From assembly GCF_001280005.1 (NCBI RefSeq), contig NZ_LGDW01000444.1, positions 62,001 through 126,000 on the forward strand: a DNA stretch of 64,000 nt, read 5' to 3'. Below the pieces are notes generated by a model. It made no database searches. It was not told the origin of the DNA and saw nothing but the letters and a program-made list of their open reading frames with translations. The position numbers and the translations under genes were made by a program. Numbering within the stretch: the first letter of the stretch is position 1; every line of letters starts with the position of its first letter. Of this stretch, positions 45,234 to 54,411 are shown piece after piece. The DNA comes from Streptomyces sp. NRRL WC-3618. GTDB lineage: Bacteria > Actinomycetota > Actinomycetes > Streptomycetales > Streptomycetaceae.

Positions 45234-45253
45234 TGCCGGGCGCCCCCGGCAGG
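45234..45253 (-). terminator. Short hairpin after hrdD
   Basis: CTGCCGGG-CGCC-CCCGGCAG, a perfect 8-bp stem 22 bases downstream of the hrdD stop codon. Confidence 0.6.
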
Positions 45254-45275
45254 GGTGCGGGAGCGGTGTGTGGAA

Positions 45276-46277
45276 CTACGCCGCCGCGTCGAACCCGGTG
45301 TCCCGCGCCAGCTTCTTCAGCTCCAGCAGCGCGTGCTTCTCGATCTGCCGGATCCGCTCACGGGTCAGCCCGTGCTCCTTGCCGACCTCCGTCAGCGTGC
45401 GTTCCCGGCCGTCGACGATGCCGTACCGCATCTTGATGATGGAAGCCGTGCGCTGGTCGAGGCGGCCGATCAGGTCGTCCAGTTCCTCGCTGCGCAGAAG
45501 GGTCAGCACGGACTGCTCCGGCGACACCGCCGACGTGTCCTCGAGAAGGTCACCGAACTGGGTGTCCCCGTCGTCGTCCACCGACATGTTCAGGGAGACC
45601 GGGTCGCGGGCCCAGTCCAGGACGTCGATCACCCGCGCCGCGTTCGTGTCCAGCTCGGCGGCGATCTCCGCTGGTTCCGGGTCCCGCCCGTTCTTGCGGT
45701 TGAACTCGCGCTGCACGCGCCTGATCCGGCCCAGTTCCTCGACCAGGTGGACAGGGAGGCGGATCGTACGCGACTGGTCCGCTATGGAACGGGTGATGGC
45801 CTGCCGGATCCACCAGGTCGCGTACGTCGAGAACTTGAAGCCCTTGCGGTAGTCGAACTTCTCGACCGCGCGCACCAGGCCGGCGTTGCCCTCCTGGATC
45901 AGGTCGAGAAGGGGCAGGCCGCTGCGGGGGTAGCGGCGCGCCACGGCGACGACCAGTCGCAGGTTGGAGCGGATGAAGACGTCCTTGGCCCGCTCGCTCT
46001 CGGCGACGAGCGCCTCCAGCTCCTGGACGGTGGCGTCCGCCTTCGCTTCGGTCTCGCCGTCGAGGATCTGGCGTGCGAACACACCGGCTTCGATGGCCTG
46101 CGACAGCTCGACCTCCTTCGCGGCGTCGAGCAACGGGGTTCGCGCTATCTCGTCCAAGTACATGCCGACCAGGTCGCGGTCGGCGATCTCGCCGCCATGG
46201 GCGCGAACACTGCGTGCGCCGCCGACGGTCCCGCCGGTGGCGGAAGACGTACGACGGGCGACGGCACGGGTTGCCAT
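45276..46277 (-). CDS. hrdD: RNA polymerase sigma factor HrdD (group 2)
   Basis: 333 residues. Region 1.2 (DLVGMYLDEIARTPLLDAAKE), region 2 ([39 protein letters not shown] in segments, then [19 protein letters not shown]), region 3 and region 4.2 ([18 protein letters not shown]) are intact. Position between the TetR gene and the divergent GNAT gene reproduces the hrdD locus of S. coelicolor. HrdD is dispensable and has main-sigma-like specificity. ATG 46277 follows GGGAG. A dispersed hairpin repeat lies in its leader. Confidence 0.93.
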   Translation of the reverse strand: MATRAVARRTSSATGGTVGGARSVRAHGGEIADRDLVGMYLDEIARTPLLDAAKEVELSQAIEAGVFARQILDGETEAKADATVQELEALVAESERAKDVFIRSNLRLVVAVARRYPRSGLPLLDLIQEGNAGLVRAVEKFDYRKGFKFSTYATWWIRQAITRSIADQSRTIRLPVHLVEELGRIRRVQREFNRKNGRDPEPAEIAAELDTNAARVIDVLDWARDPVSLNMSVDDDGDTQFGDLLEDTSAVSPEQSVLTLLRSEELDDLIGRLDQRTASIIKMRYGIVDGRERTLTEVGKEHGLTRERIRQIEKHALLELKKLARDTGFDAAA

Positions 46278-46300
46278 GCGTGCTCCCTTGCGAATGGGGG

Positions 46301-46332
46301 TCCCCCCGCTCGAGCGAAGTCGAGAGTGGGGG
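46301..46332. repeat. Streptomyces-type dispersed intergenic hairpin
   Basis: CCCCCCGCTCGA, GCGAAG, TCGAGAGTGGGGG. This arrangement recurs between genes in many Streptomyces chromosomes (recalled). Here it lies 24 bases ahead of hrdD, inside its leader, and could affect messenger stability. Confidence 0.7.
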
Positions 46333-46501
46333 AGGGTCAGCGGGTGGTCGTTGATGTCCCTGTTGGTCTGTGAACGCTCAGCACACTCCTCGCGTGCCCG
46401 GCATCCGAAGGAAACAACGCCTGGAATCAGGACAGAATTCCCACCCACACCACTATTTTTCTGATCTTGCAGTACCCTGTGCCGCCACACGAGGAGGCGT
46501 G

Positions 46502-47020
46502 ATGCTGTCGGAATCCACGGAGGTGCAGGTCAGACCAGGTGTAGAGGCTGACCTCGAAGCCCTCACCGACCTCTACAACCACTACGTGCGCGAGACTCCT
46601 ACCACTTTCGACACCAAAGTCCTCACACCGGAAGAGCGCCGTCCTTGGCTGCTCTCCTACCCTGAAGACGGCCCGCACCGCCTGTTGGTTGCCACGGACA
46701 TGAACTCGCGGCGGATTCTGGGGTATGTCACATCCAGTGTCTTCCGGCCGAAGCCGGCGTACGGCACGACCGTGGAGACCACCGTCTACCTCGCCCCGGA
46801 CGCGGGCGGGCGCGGTATCGGCACCCTGCTCTACACGGCCCTCTTCGAGGCACTGTCCAGCGAGGACGTCCACCGCGCCCTGGCGGGGATCGTCACACCG
46901 AACGAAGCGTCCGTGCGGCTGCACGAACGCTTCGGGTTCCACTACGTCGGGACGTACCGGGAGGTGGGCCGCAAGTTCGGCCGTTACTGGGACGTGGCCT
47001 GGTACGAAAAGGACCTCTGA
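46502..47020 (+). CDS. GNAT N-acetyltransferase, phosphinothricin-acetyltransferase-like
   Basis: 172 residues. The N-terminal VRPGVEADLEALTDLYNHYVRETPTTF block, ILGYVTSS, VETTVYLAP, the acetyl-CoA loop GGRGIGTLLYTALFEAL and the C-terminal LHERFGFHYVGTYREVGRKFGRYWD match the PAT/YncA branch. Members acetylate small amines such as phosphinothricin, methionine sulfoximine or others; substrate unknown here. ATG 46502 follows GAGGAGG; an adjacent GTG at 46499 would add one residue. Divergent from hrdD. Confidence 0.92.
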   Translation: MLSESTEVQVRPGVEADLEALTDLYNHYVRETPTTFDTKVLTPEERRPWLLSYPEDGPHRLLVATDMNSRRILGYVTSSVFRPKPAYGTTVETTVYLAPDAGGRGIGTLLYTALFEALSSEDVHRALAGIVTPNEASVRLHERFGFHYVGTYREVGRKFGRYWDVAWYEKDL

Positions 47021-47029
47021 GGGCCCTTT

Positions 47030-47059
47030 CGGCCCCCGGGCGATTGCCCGAAGGGGCCG
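47030..47059. terminator. Terminator between converging GNAT and dioxygenase genes
   Basis: CGGCCCC/GGGGCCG outer and GGGC/GCCC inner stems around a GATT loop, ten bases after the GNAT stop. Confidence 0.75.
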
Positions 47060-47077
47060 AGTGCCCGTCCGTGAGGG

Positions 47078-47869
47078 TCAGCCGAACTGCACCGACCGCT
47101 TGGCCATCCCCATCCAGAAGCCGTCGATGACTGACTTCTGGGAGTCCAGCTCGCCGGCCACCTCGGCCGCGCCCATCGTCACGAAGAGCGGAGCGAAGTG
47201 CTCGGTGCGCGGGTGGGCGTAGCGGCCCGCGGGAGCCTTGTTCAGGAAGTCCAGCAGGCCGTCCACGTCGCGTGTTTCCAGCGCCCGGTGGCCCCAGTCG
47301 TCGAACTCGCTCGACCAGGTCGGCACGCCGGGGCCGGTGTGCCGGAGGGCGGCCAGGTTGTGGGTGAAGAAGCCGGAGCCGACGATCAGCACGCCCTCGT
47401 CGCGCAGTGGCGCGAGCTTGCGTCCGATGTCCATCAGTTTCACCGGGTCGAGGGTCGGCATCGAGATCTGCAGGACAGGGATGTCCGCCTCGGGGAACAT
47501 CTCCACCAGCGGGACGTACGCACCGTGGTCGAGACCGCGGTCCGGGACGTCCTGGACGGGTGTGCCGGGGGCTCGCAGCAGCTTCCGTACGGACTCGGCG
47601 AGCTGGGGAGCGCCCGGGGCTGCGTACTCCACCTGGTAGTAGTGCTCGGGGAAGCCCCAGAAGTCGTAGACGAGGGGGATCGTTTCGATGGTGCCGAGGG
47701 CGAGCGGCGCCTCTTCCCAGTGGGCGGAGACCATGAGGATCGCCTTGGGACGGGGCAGGTCGGCCGACCAGGCGGCGAGTTCGCCGGGCCAGATCGGGTC
47801 GTCGGCCAGCGGAGGGGCACCGTGGCTGAGGTAGAGCGCGGGCATGCGCTCCTGGATGTCGGCGGACAT
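47078..47869 (-). CDS. Class III extradiol ring-cleavage dioxygenase (DODA/YgiD type)
   Basis: 263 residues. Family motifs are LYLSHGAPPL near the N-terminus (first metal His), MVSAHWEE, VPLVEMFPEADIPVLQIS, and VGSGFFTHNL with a further His. Relatives open dihydroxyphenylalanine or other catechols with an iron or zinc centre. Divergent from a MarR regulator across a 157-bp gap with palindromes, which suggests induction by an aromatic compound (inference). Confidence 0.93.
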   Translation of the reverse strand: MSADIQERMPALYLSHGAPPLADDPIWPGELAAWSADLPRPKAILMVSAHWEEAPLALGTIETIPLVYDFWGFPEHYYQVEYAAPGAPQLAESVRKLLRAPGTPVQDVPDRGLDHGAYVPLVEMFPEADIPVLQISMPTLDPVKLMDIGRKLAPLRDEGVLIVGSGFFTHNLAALRHTGPGVPTWSSEFDDWGHRALETRDVDGLLDFLNKAPAGRYAHPRTEHFAPLFVTMGAAEVAGELDSQKSVIDGFWMGMAKRSVQFG

Positions 47870-47944
47870 GTCGACTGCTCCCTTCCCGGGGCTCTCTCCG
47901 CTTTTGCTTCACGTTCTGCTTCAAGTTCTACGTCAAGTCTGCAC

Positions 47945-47958
47945 CTTGAAGTCTCAAG
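47945..47958. promoter_or_regulatory. Candidate MarR operator (dioxygenase/MarR gap)
   Basis: CTTGA-AGTC-TCAAG, perfect. A related CTTCAAG at 47919 faces CTTGAAG at 47945, and TCAAG recurs several times in the gap, so more than one site may be bound. Confidence 0.6.
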
Positions 47959-48026
47959 CTTCTCGCATACTGAAAATACATCGTTTTGGTTTAAATTTCA
48001 AGGACGGGGAACGTAGAGTGGAGTAC

Positions 48027-48536
48027 ATGAAGACAGCACCTACATCCGGCGAGGAGCCCCGCTGGCTCACCGAGGAGGAGCAGCGCACCTGGCGCGTGTA
48101 CGTGCACGCCGTCACCCTGCTCGAGGACCATCTCGACCGCCAGCTCCAGCGGGACGCCGGCATGCCGCACGTCTACTACGGCCTGCTCGTCGGCCTCTCC
48201 GAGGCTCCGGGCCAGCGGCTGCGGATGACCGAGCTCGCGATGAAGGCGAAGATCACCCGCTCCCGCCTCTCGCACGCCATCGCCCGGCTGGAGAAGAACG
48301 GCTGGGTGCGGCGCGAGGACTGCCCTTCGGACAAGCGCGGCCAGTTCGCGGTCCTGACCGAGCAGGGCAAGGAGGTACTGCGGCGCACCGCGCCCGGTCA
48401 TGTGGGCGCCGTACGCCAGGCGCTGTTCGACCGGATCAGCGACGAGCAGCGCCAGACGCTCCACGATGTCATGGACATCGTCGCCGAGGGCCTTCAGCCG
48501 AAGGACGCGAACGCGGATCTGCCCTGGCTCCGCTGA
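48027..48536 (+). CDS. MarR-family transcriptional regulator
   Basis: 169 residues. Winged helix with LRMTELAMKAKITRSRLSHAIARLEKNGWVRRE and the wing SDKRGQFAVLTEQG. ATG 48027 is chosen because family proteins start close to the SGEEPRWLTEEEQRTWR segment. Probably represses itself and the divergent dioxygenase. Its last codons form the left arm of the following terminator, with the TGA in the loop. Confidence 0.93.
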   Translation: MKTAPTSGEEPRWLTEEEQRTWRVYVHAVTLLEDHLDRQLQRDAGMPHVYYGLLVGLSEAPGQRLRMTELAMKAKITRSRLSHAIARLEKNGWVRREDCPSDKRGQFAVLTEQGKEVLRRTAPGHVGAVRQALFDRISDEQRQTLHDVMDIVAEGLQPKDANADLPWLR

Positions 48537-48555
48537 GCGGAGCCAGGGCAGATCC
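48515..48555 (+). terminator. Terminator whose loop is the MarR stop codon
   Basis: GGATCTGCCCTGGCTCCGC (48515-48533), loop TGA (48534-48536), and a perfect 19-base complementary arm (48537-48555). The left arm is coding sequence. Confidence 0.92.
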
Positions 48556-48653
48556 TTGAGCCGTACATCACGAGGTGTCCCCACCCCCCGTGACGTACGG
48601 AGTGGCCCGAAGGGGTACGAGGGGTCCCGGTCCCGGAGGAGCGGGGGCCGGGG

Positions 48654-50189
48654 TCAGTGGGCGGCCACCGGAACCTTCAGCTCCTCCTCAGCGCCCTCGC
48701 CGCTGACCGAACTCGTGTCCGGGCGACCGGCGTTGATGAAGGTGAAGGCGATACCGGCGGCGGCGACCAGGATGCCGACGGCGAACCAGATGGCGCTGGT
48801 GTACCCCTCGACCATGCCCTTCAGCTGGACCAGCTGCTGCTGGGGGCCGGAGGCCGCGGCGCCGATGTGGTCGGCGACGTAGGAGGTGGTGGCGGAGGCG
48901 GCGATCGTGTTCAGCAGAGCCGTACCGATCGCGCCGCCCACCTGCTGCGAGGTGTTGACCATCGCGGAGGCGACACCGGAGTCACGCGGCTCGACGCCCA
49001 GCGTGGCCAGGGACATGGCCGGCATGAACGCCGAACCCATGCCGAGGCCGAGCAGCAGCATCGCCGGCAGGAGCAGGGCCGCGTACGAGGAGCCGATCTC
49101 CAGCTGGGTCAGCAGCAGCATGCCGAGCGCGGCGACCAGGAAGCCGGGGCCCATCAGCAGCCGCGCCGGGACGCGGGTCATCAGCCGGGCGCCGATCTGC
49201 GTGGAGCCCGTGATCATGCCCGCGATCATCGGCAGGAAGGCGAAGCCGGTCTTGACCGGCGAGTAGCCCTTCACGATCTGCAGGTAGTAGGTCAGGAAGA
49301 GGAACAGGCCGAACATCGCGATGATCGCGAGGCCGAGCGAGAGGTAGACACCGCCGCGGTTGCGCTCGGTGATGACGCGCAGGGGCAGCAGCGGGGCCTT
49401 GACCTTGGACTCGACGAACACGAAGGTCGCGAGGAGCAGCGCCGAGGCGACGAACAGGCCGATCGTCAGGGCGTCGCCCCAGCCCTCGGACTCGGCCCGC
49501 GTGAAGCCGTAGACGAGGGAGACCAGACCGAGGGTGGACAGGACGACACCCGGGATGTCGAGCGGCGAGCGGTTGCGGCTGCCGGCCGGCTCACGGATGA
49601 CGAAGTAGGCGCCGAGGGCGGCGACGATCGCGAACGGGATGTTCACGAAGAACGTCCAGCGCCAGTTCAGGTACTCGGTGAGGAAGCCGCCGAGGATCAG
49701 ACCCACGGCGCCGCCGCCACCGGCGATCGCACCGTAGATGCCGAACGCCTTGGCGCGTTCCTTGGCGTCGGTGAACATCACCGCGAGCAGGGAGAGCGCG
49801 GCGGGCGCCAGCAGCGCGCCGAAGACACCCTGCAGCGCGCGGGAGCCGAGGAGCATCACCTCGTTCTGCGCGGCGCCGCCCAGGGCGGATGCGGCGGCGA
49901 AGCCGATCAGACCGGTGACGAAGGTGTTCCTGCGGCCCCAGAGGTCGGCGATCCGGCCGCCGAAGAGCAGCAGTCCGCCGAAGGCCAGGGCGTAGGCCGT
50001 GATGACCCACTGCCGGTTTCCGTCGGATATCCCCAGGTCGTGCTGGGCGGAGGGCAGGGCGATGTTCACGATGGTCGCGTCGAGGACGACCATCAGCTGG
50101 GCGAGCGCGATGAACGTGAGCGCCTTCCAGCGGTTGGAGTCGGGAGCCGGCGCCTTGGCGGCGGCAGCAGCCTGGGCTGTTTCGGACAT
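48654..50189 (-). CDS. DHA2-family MFS drug transporter
   Basis: 511 residues with fourteen helices. Motifs VVLDATIVNIALPSA in helix 1, FGGRIADLWGRRNTFVTG and GAVGLILGGFLTEYLNWRWTFFVNIPF are classical for EmrB/QacA pumps. ATG 50189 is preferred to GTG 50201. It lies 150 bases downstream of a TetR gene on the same strand, probably an operon controlled by that regulator. Substrate unknown. Confidence 0.94.
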   Translation of the reverse strand: MSETAQAAAAAKAPAPDSNRWKALTFIALAQLMVVLDATIVNIALPSAQHDLGISDGNRQWVITAYALAFGGLLLFGGRIADLWGRRNTFVTGLIGFAAASALGGAAQNEVMLLGSRALQGVFGALLAPAALSLLAVMFTDAKERAKAFGIYGAIAGGGGAVGLILGGFLTEYLNWRWTFFVNIPFAIVAALGAYFVIREPAGSRNRSPLDIPGVVLSTLGLVSLVYGFTRAESEGWGDALTIGLFVASALLLATFVFVESKVKAPLLPLRVITERNRGGVYLSLGLAIIAMFGLFLFLTYYLQIVKGYSPVKTGFAFLPMIAGMITGSTQIGARLMTRVPARLLMGPGFLVAALGMLLLTQLEIGSSYAALLLPAMLLLGLGMGSAFMPAMSLATLGVEPRDSGVASAMVNTSQQVGGAIGTALLNTIAASATTSYVADHIGAAASGPQQQLVQLKGMVEGYTSAIWFAVGILVAAAGIAFTFINAGRPDTSSVSGEGAEEELKVPVAAH

Positions 50190-50294
50190 GGAGATACCCA
50201 CTTCGGGACTTCGTGACGGAAAAATGTGTGAGCGGGGACCGGCTCGTCAACGCTGACGGCCGAAAGTCTGTTGGGGAGGGTGACGGGGAAACCG

Positions 50295-50339
50295 CGGTGA
50301 ACTAATCGGTGGTGAACCAGGCGGTGGTGAACTAATCGC
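50295..50339. repeat. Repeated GGTGAACTAATCG units between TetR and MFS
   Basis: CGGTGAACTAATCG at 50295, a degenerate GGTGGTGAACCAGG in the middle, and GGTGGTGAACTAATCG ending at 50338 next to the TetR stop. Direct repeats of unknown role. Confidence 0.7.
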
Positions 50340-50981
50340 TCAGGATCGGCGCAGGTCCTCCATCGTCGCGGCCTTGCCGGGCAGTTCGGAGCGGGCCGGG
50401 GCCCGCAGACCGTCCAGGAACAGCTGCACGTGGCGGTGGACGAAGCGGTCCATGCCCTCGCACGCCGTACCCGCCGGAGGGCGACTGAGCTGGGACACGG
50501 CGACCATCACGTCACCCACACCCACGTCGGTGCGGAGCTGTCCGGCCGCCATGGCGCGCTCCATGATCTCCGCGGTGAGCTCTTCGACCCGCTTCCGCGC
50601 GGCCTCCAGGTCCGGGTGGTGCTGGTCGAAGGTGCTGGACATCATCGGGCAGAGCGCGCTGATCCGTTCGTCGGCGGCGACGTGCACGAAGCGCTCCAGC
50701 GCCGCGAAGGCGTCGCCGGTCTCCGCGAGCGCGCTCTCCGCCGCCTCGGACGTACGGTCCATGACCGAGCAGACGACCTCGCGTACGAGGGCGTCCCGGT
50801 CGGGGAAGTTGCGGTACACCGTGGCGTTGCCGACGCCGGCCCGTCGGGCGACCTCGTCGATCGGCACCTCGGGGCCGAACTCGACGAACATCTCGCGGGC
50901 GGCGGTGACGATCCGCTCCCGGTTGCGCAGAGCGTCGGCGCGGGGCCGGGTCACCTTCTGCACGGGGGTCGCGGTCTGCAC
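50340..50981 (-). CDS. TetR-family regulator of the adjacent MFS gene
   Basis: 213 residues. HTH in ALRNRERIVTAAREMFVEFGPEVP followed by DEVARRAGVGNATVYRNFPDRDALV; the C-terminal ligand domain contains CPMMSS and is of the SbtR-like type. A pair of inverted operator-like sites lies 64-111 bases upstream, so autoregulation with the downstream transporter is likely. Confidence 0.93.
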   Translation of the reverse strand: MQTATPVQKVTRPRADALRNRERIVTAAREMFVEFGPEVPIDEVARRAGVGNATVYRNFPDRDALVREVVCSVMDRTSEAAESALAETGDAFAALERFVHVAADERISALCPMMSSTFDQHHPDLEAARKRVEELTAEIMERAMAAGQLRTDVGVGDVMVAVSQLSRPPAGTACEGMDRFVHRHVQLFLDGLRAPARSELPGKAATMEDLRRS

Positions 50982-51044
50982 GGCGTACTCCTTCGGGAAA
51001 TGTTGCGTGACATCTGGCGTGACATCTGGTGCTGCGATCCGGGG

Positions 51045-51092
51045 GATCGTTCCCCGTTTCGCTCGGACACCTGACTAAACGGGGAAACGATC
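51045..51092. promoter_or_regulatory. Candidate TetR double operator
   Basis: GATCGTTCCCCGTTT (51045-51059) and AAACGGGGAAACGATC (51077-51092) are inverted copies, one base different in length, 17 bp apart. Next to them GTGACATCTGG occurs twice (51008 and 51020). Confidence 0.7.
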
Positions 51093-51262
51093 CCCGGTTA
51101 TTTCTCCGCCTGCGGACATTTTATGTGACCTGGGTCACATTTTCTCGCGAGGGCTTCCCACGATCGGTCTCTTCCAGCGCGCGCCCGCGCCGACCTCGAC
51201 ACAGGGTGATCGAAAGAGCGCAGTCCGAGACCGGCGGCTGCCGTGGCGCGAAGGGGCCGTGC

Positions 51263-52564
51263 ATGCAGCAGCCGACCAGCCGTAGTCGGATACGCCCGCC
51301 GGGCCCCCTGCGCCCCCGCCGAATGGCCGCCCTCGTGTCGGTGGCCGCACTGACCCTCGCGGTCAGCACCTCGGCCGGCACCGGGGATCTCCGGCCAGGC
51401 TCCACGACGGCCGCGGGCTCCGTCCCGCTGGCCCGCTCCGCCTCGCTAGGCCCCTGCCTGATCCGGGGCGGCCTCGGCGTCCAGATGTCCGAGGGTCTGC
51501 CCACCCCGACCGGCTACTCCCGGTCCACCGGTACCGTCCGCGCGCTGAACCTGATGATCGACTTCTCCGACGCCCCGGGCCAGGGCAGCGCCCTCGCCCG
51601 GCTCGCGGAGTTCTTCCCGCAGACCCGGGACTGGTTCGCCACCAGCTCGTACGGCCGCCTCGACTACCGCCCCGAGGCTCCCGTCGCCGACTGGCTGCGC
51701 ATGCCGCGGTCCTTCCGTTCGTACGGCATAGAGCGCGGCGCCCCCTTCGACCCCGGCTACCGCCGGCTGGTCCACGACATCGTGGCCACCGCCGACCCGG
51801 TGGTCGACTTCCGCGCGTACGACCTGCTGAACGTGCTCGTCACCCCGAACGCGGGCCCCTCCGCCCTGGACACCGTCCTGTCCGTCACCTTCGCCGGCAA
51901 CCACGAGGCGCCGGTCGCGGACGGGGTGCCCGTCGCCAACGCGTCCTTCGTCTACTCCCGTCAGGACGACGGCTCCGGTTCGTACGACACCACGGGCTAC
52001 CGCGTCCTCCCCCACGAGAACGGCCATGTGTTCGGGCTGCCCGACCTCTACACCCAGCACGGCGGGGGCGCGGTCGGCCACTGGGACATCATGAGCGAGG
52101 ACTGGGGAGCCAACAACGACCTGCTGGGCTGGCACAAGTGGAAGCTCGGCTGGCTGGACCCCTCGCAGGTCGGGTGCGCGCGGACGGCCGGGACGACGGA
52201 GTACACGCTCACCCCGCTGGCCCGTTCCGGCGGCGCGAAACTCGTGTTCGTGCCCCTTACCTCCCGTACGGGATACGCCGTCGAGCTGCGCACCCGCGAG
52301 GGCAACGACGAGACGGTGTGCCGGCCGGGCGTGCTGATCTACCGGGTCGACGCGAACATCGACACCGGCCGCGGCCCGGTCACGGTGTACGACTCCCGCC
52401 GGGACAGCGGCGGCTGCACCCGCGCCCCGAACGTCCACGCGGAGCTCTCCGACGCGCCCTTCGCCCCCGGCGAGTCCTTCAAGGACCCCAGATGGGGCAT
52501 CCGGATCGCGGTCGCGAGCGCGGACCTCGACGGGAACTACCGGGTGACGATCACCCGGCGGTGA
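51263..52564 (+). CDS. Secreted M6-type metalloprotease
   Basis: 433 residues. A twin-Arg-poor but Arg-rich N-terminus and a hydrophobic segment (MAALVSVAALTLAVSTSAG) form a signal peptide. The zinc motif is H251-E-N-G-H255-x-x-G258-x-x-D261, the HExxHxxGxxD pattern of M6/InhA-type metzincins, followed by WDIMSEDWGAN with a Met-turn. The C-terminal part is beta-rich. ATG 51263 follows AAGGGG. Expected to degrade extracellular protein. Confidence 0.9.
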   Translation: MQQPTSRSRIRPPGPLRPRRMAALVSVAALTLAVSTSAGTGDLRPGSTTAAGSVPLARSASLGPCLIRGGLGVQMSEGLPTPTGYSRSTGTVRALNLMIDFSDAPGQGSALARLAEFFPQTRDWFATSSYGRLDYRPEAPVADWLRMPRSFRSYGIERGAPFDPGYRRLVHDIVATADPVVDFRAYDLLNVLVTPNAGPSALDTVLSVTFAGNHEAPVADGVPVANASFVYSRQDDGSGSYDTTGYRVLPHENGHVFGLPDLYTQHGGGAVGHWDIMSEDWGANNDLLGWHKWKLGWLDPSQVGCARTAGTTEYTLTPLARSGGAKLVFVPLTSRTGYAVELRTREGNDETVCRPGVLIYRVDANIDTGRGPVTVYDSRRDSGGCTRAPNVHAELSDAPFAPGESFKDPRWGIRIAVASADLDGNYRVTITRR

Positions 52565-52643
52565 GACGGGGACGGGTCGGGGCCGACGGGGACAGGTCGG
52601 GACCGACAGGCGTACGGGTGTACAGGCGTACGGGCATTACGGT

Positions 52644-54347
52644 GTGGCCATGGTCGCCCCCGCCCCGCATGTCACCCCGGTCATGGACGACGCCGTGCCC
52701 GCCGAGGCCGTCGCCCCGCTGCTGCGCGGGATCGCCGTGCTGCGGCAACTGACCGACGCGGGAGGGGCGTTGAGCCTCAGCGGGCTGGAGCGCGCGACCG
52801 GTCTGGCCCGTTCCACGGTCGACCGGATCACGGCGACGCTCGCCCGCATGGGGTACGTCCGTCTCGACGGCCGGGACGCGATTCTCACCCCTCGGCTGAT
52901 GGAACTCGGCAACGCCTATCTCGCCGCCCTCCGGCTGCCCGCCCTTCTCGACCGCCACGCGGACGCCCTCGCCGACGAGCTGGACGAGTCGGTGTCGCTC
53001 GCGGTCGGCGACCGGGACGGCATCCGGTTCATCCACCAGGCCACCCGCCGCCGCGCGATGTCCCTCAGCTTCCGCATCGGCGACCTCCTCCCTGCCGAAC
53101 GCACCGCCCCGGGCCCGCTGTTCGCCACCGAGTGGACGCCCACCGACTGGCACCGCTGGCGCGAACGCCGGGCCGCGGACCCGGCCGACGAGGGCTTCCC
53201 CGCCGTTCCGCCCCGACCCGCCGACTCGGGCGCCGCCTCGGGCGCCGACTTCGAGGCGTACGTCGAGCGGGCCCGCGTCGACGGCTGGGCACTGGACGAC
53301 CAGCTGATCGAACCGGGGCTGGTCGCCGTCTCCGTACCCGTACGGAACCCCCGTACGGGCCGGGTGGCCTGTGTCGCGAGCGTCGTCAGCCACACGAGCC
53401 GCCGTACGGCGAGTGACCTGCGCGACGACCTGCTGCCACGCCTGCGGGCGACGGTGGCCGCGATGGAGGCCGAACTGCGGGCCGACCTGCGGGTGTTGCC
53501 AGCCGCCGAGGTGCCGTCCGCGCCCTCCGGTCTGGCCGCCTGGACCGGGGCGTCGAAGCAGGAACTGGGCCGGGAGTTCATCGAGTCCCTGGCCAGGGGC
53601 CTGACGGTGCTGACGGCCTTCGGCGAGGGCCGCGCCGAGCTGACCCTGACGGAGGTCGCGCGGGCGACGGGCCTGGCGAGGGCGACCGCCCGCCGGGCCC
53701 TGATCACCTACGAGCACCTGGGGTACGTCGAGACCCACGGCCGCACCTTCGCCCTCACCCCTAGGGTCCTGTCCCTGGGCTTCCCGCCCCTCTCCCGCAC
53801 GTCCCTGCCCGAGATCGCCTCCCCCCACCTGGCCGAACTCGCGGGCCGCGTCCAGGAGTCGGCGTCACTGGCGGTCCTGTCGACGGACTCGGGGGCGGAG
53901 ATCCAGTACACGGCGCGGGCGGCGACGAGGCGCATCATGAGCGCCAACATCACGGTCGGCACGCGGCTTCCGGCGTACCCGACGTCGATGGGCCGGGTAC
54001 TGCTGGCCGACCTGCCGCAGGCAGCGCGGCAGGCACCGGACCTGGCCCCGCTGACCCCGCACACCGTGACGGACCCGGCGGCCTTCGCACGCGTACTGGC
54101 CCAGGTGCGGGAGCAGGGATACGCCCTGGTCGACGAGGAGTTGGAGGAGGGGCTGCGGTCGATCGCGGTCCCGGTGCGCGACCGTACGGGACGGGTCGTC
54201 GCGGCGGTGAACGTCGCGATGCACACGACCCGGCGCACGGCGGAGCAGTGCGTGGCGGAGGTACTGCCGGAGCTGTACGGGACGGCGTCCCGGATCGAGG
54301 GGGAGCTGCGGACGGCGGGGAGGTTCACGCGGGTGGCGTCGGCCTGA
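52644..54347 (+). CDS. Tandem double IclR-family regulator
   Basis: 567 residues, twice the usual 250-280. The first unit has an HTH at about 30-85 (SLSGLERATGLARSTVDRIT) and an IclR sensor domain to about 290; the second has an HTH at about 310-370 (LTLTEVARATGLARATARRAL) and a PcaR/PobR-like sensor domain to the end (YPTSMGRVLLADL ... VDEELEEGLRSIAVPV). It lies directly upstream of glucarate dehydratase with a long palindrome between, which suggests control of sugar-acid or aromatic catabolism. Start GTG 52644 or ATG 52650. Confidence 0.93.
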   Translation: MAMVAPAPHVTPVMDDAVPAEAVAPLLRGIAVLRQLTDAGGALSLSGLERATGLARSTVDRITATLARMGYVRLDGRDAILTPRLMELGNAYLAALRLPALLDRHADALADELDESVSLAVGDRDGIRFIHQATRRRAMSLSFRIGDLLPAERTAPGPLFATEWTPTDWHRWRERRAADPADEGFPAVPPRPADSGAASGADFEAYVERARVDGWALDDQLIEPGLVAVSVPVRNPRTGRVACVASVVSHTSRRTASDLRDDLLPRLRATVAAMEAELRADLRVLPAAEVPSAPSGLAAWTGASKQELGREFIESLARGLTVLTAFGEGRAELTLTEVARATGLARATARRALITYEHLGYVETHGRTFALTPRVLSLGFPPLSRTSLPEIASPHLAELAGRVQESASLAVLSTDSGAEIQYTARAATRRIMSANITVGTRLPAYPTSMGRVLLADLPQAARQAPDLAPLTPHTVTDPAAFARVLAQVREQGYALVDEELEEGLRSIAVPVRDRTGRVVAAVNVAMHTTRRTAEQCVAEVLPELYGTASRIEGELRTAGRFTRVASA

Positions 54348-54411
54348 GGGATTCAGGGACTCAGGGACTCTTCCCGTAGGAGTTCTTCCGTAGGGGCTCA
54401 GCGCCAGTCAC

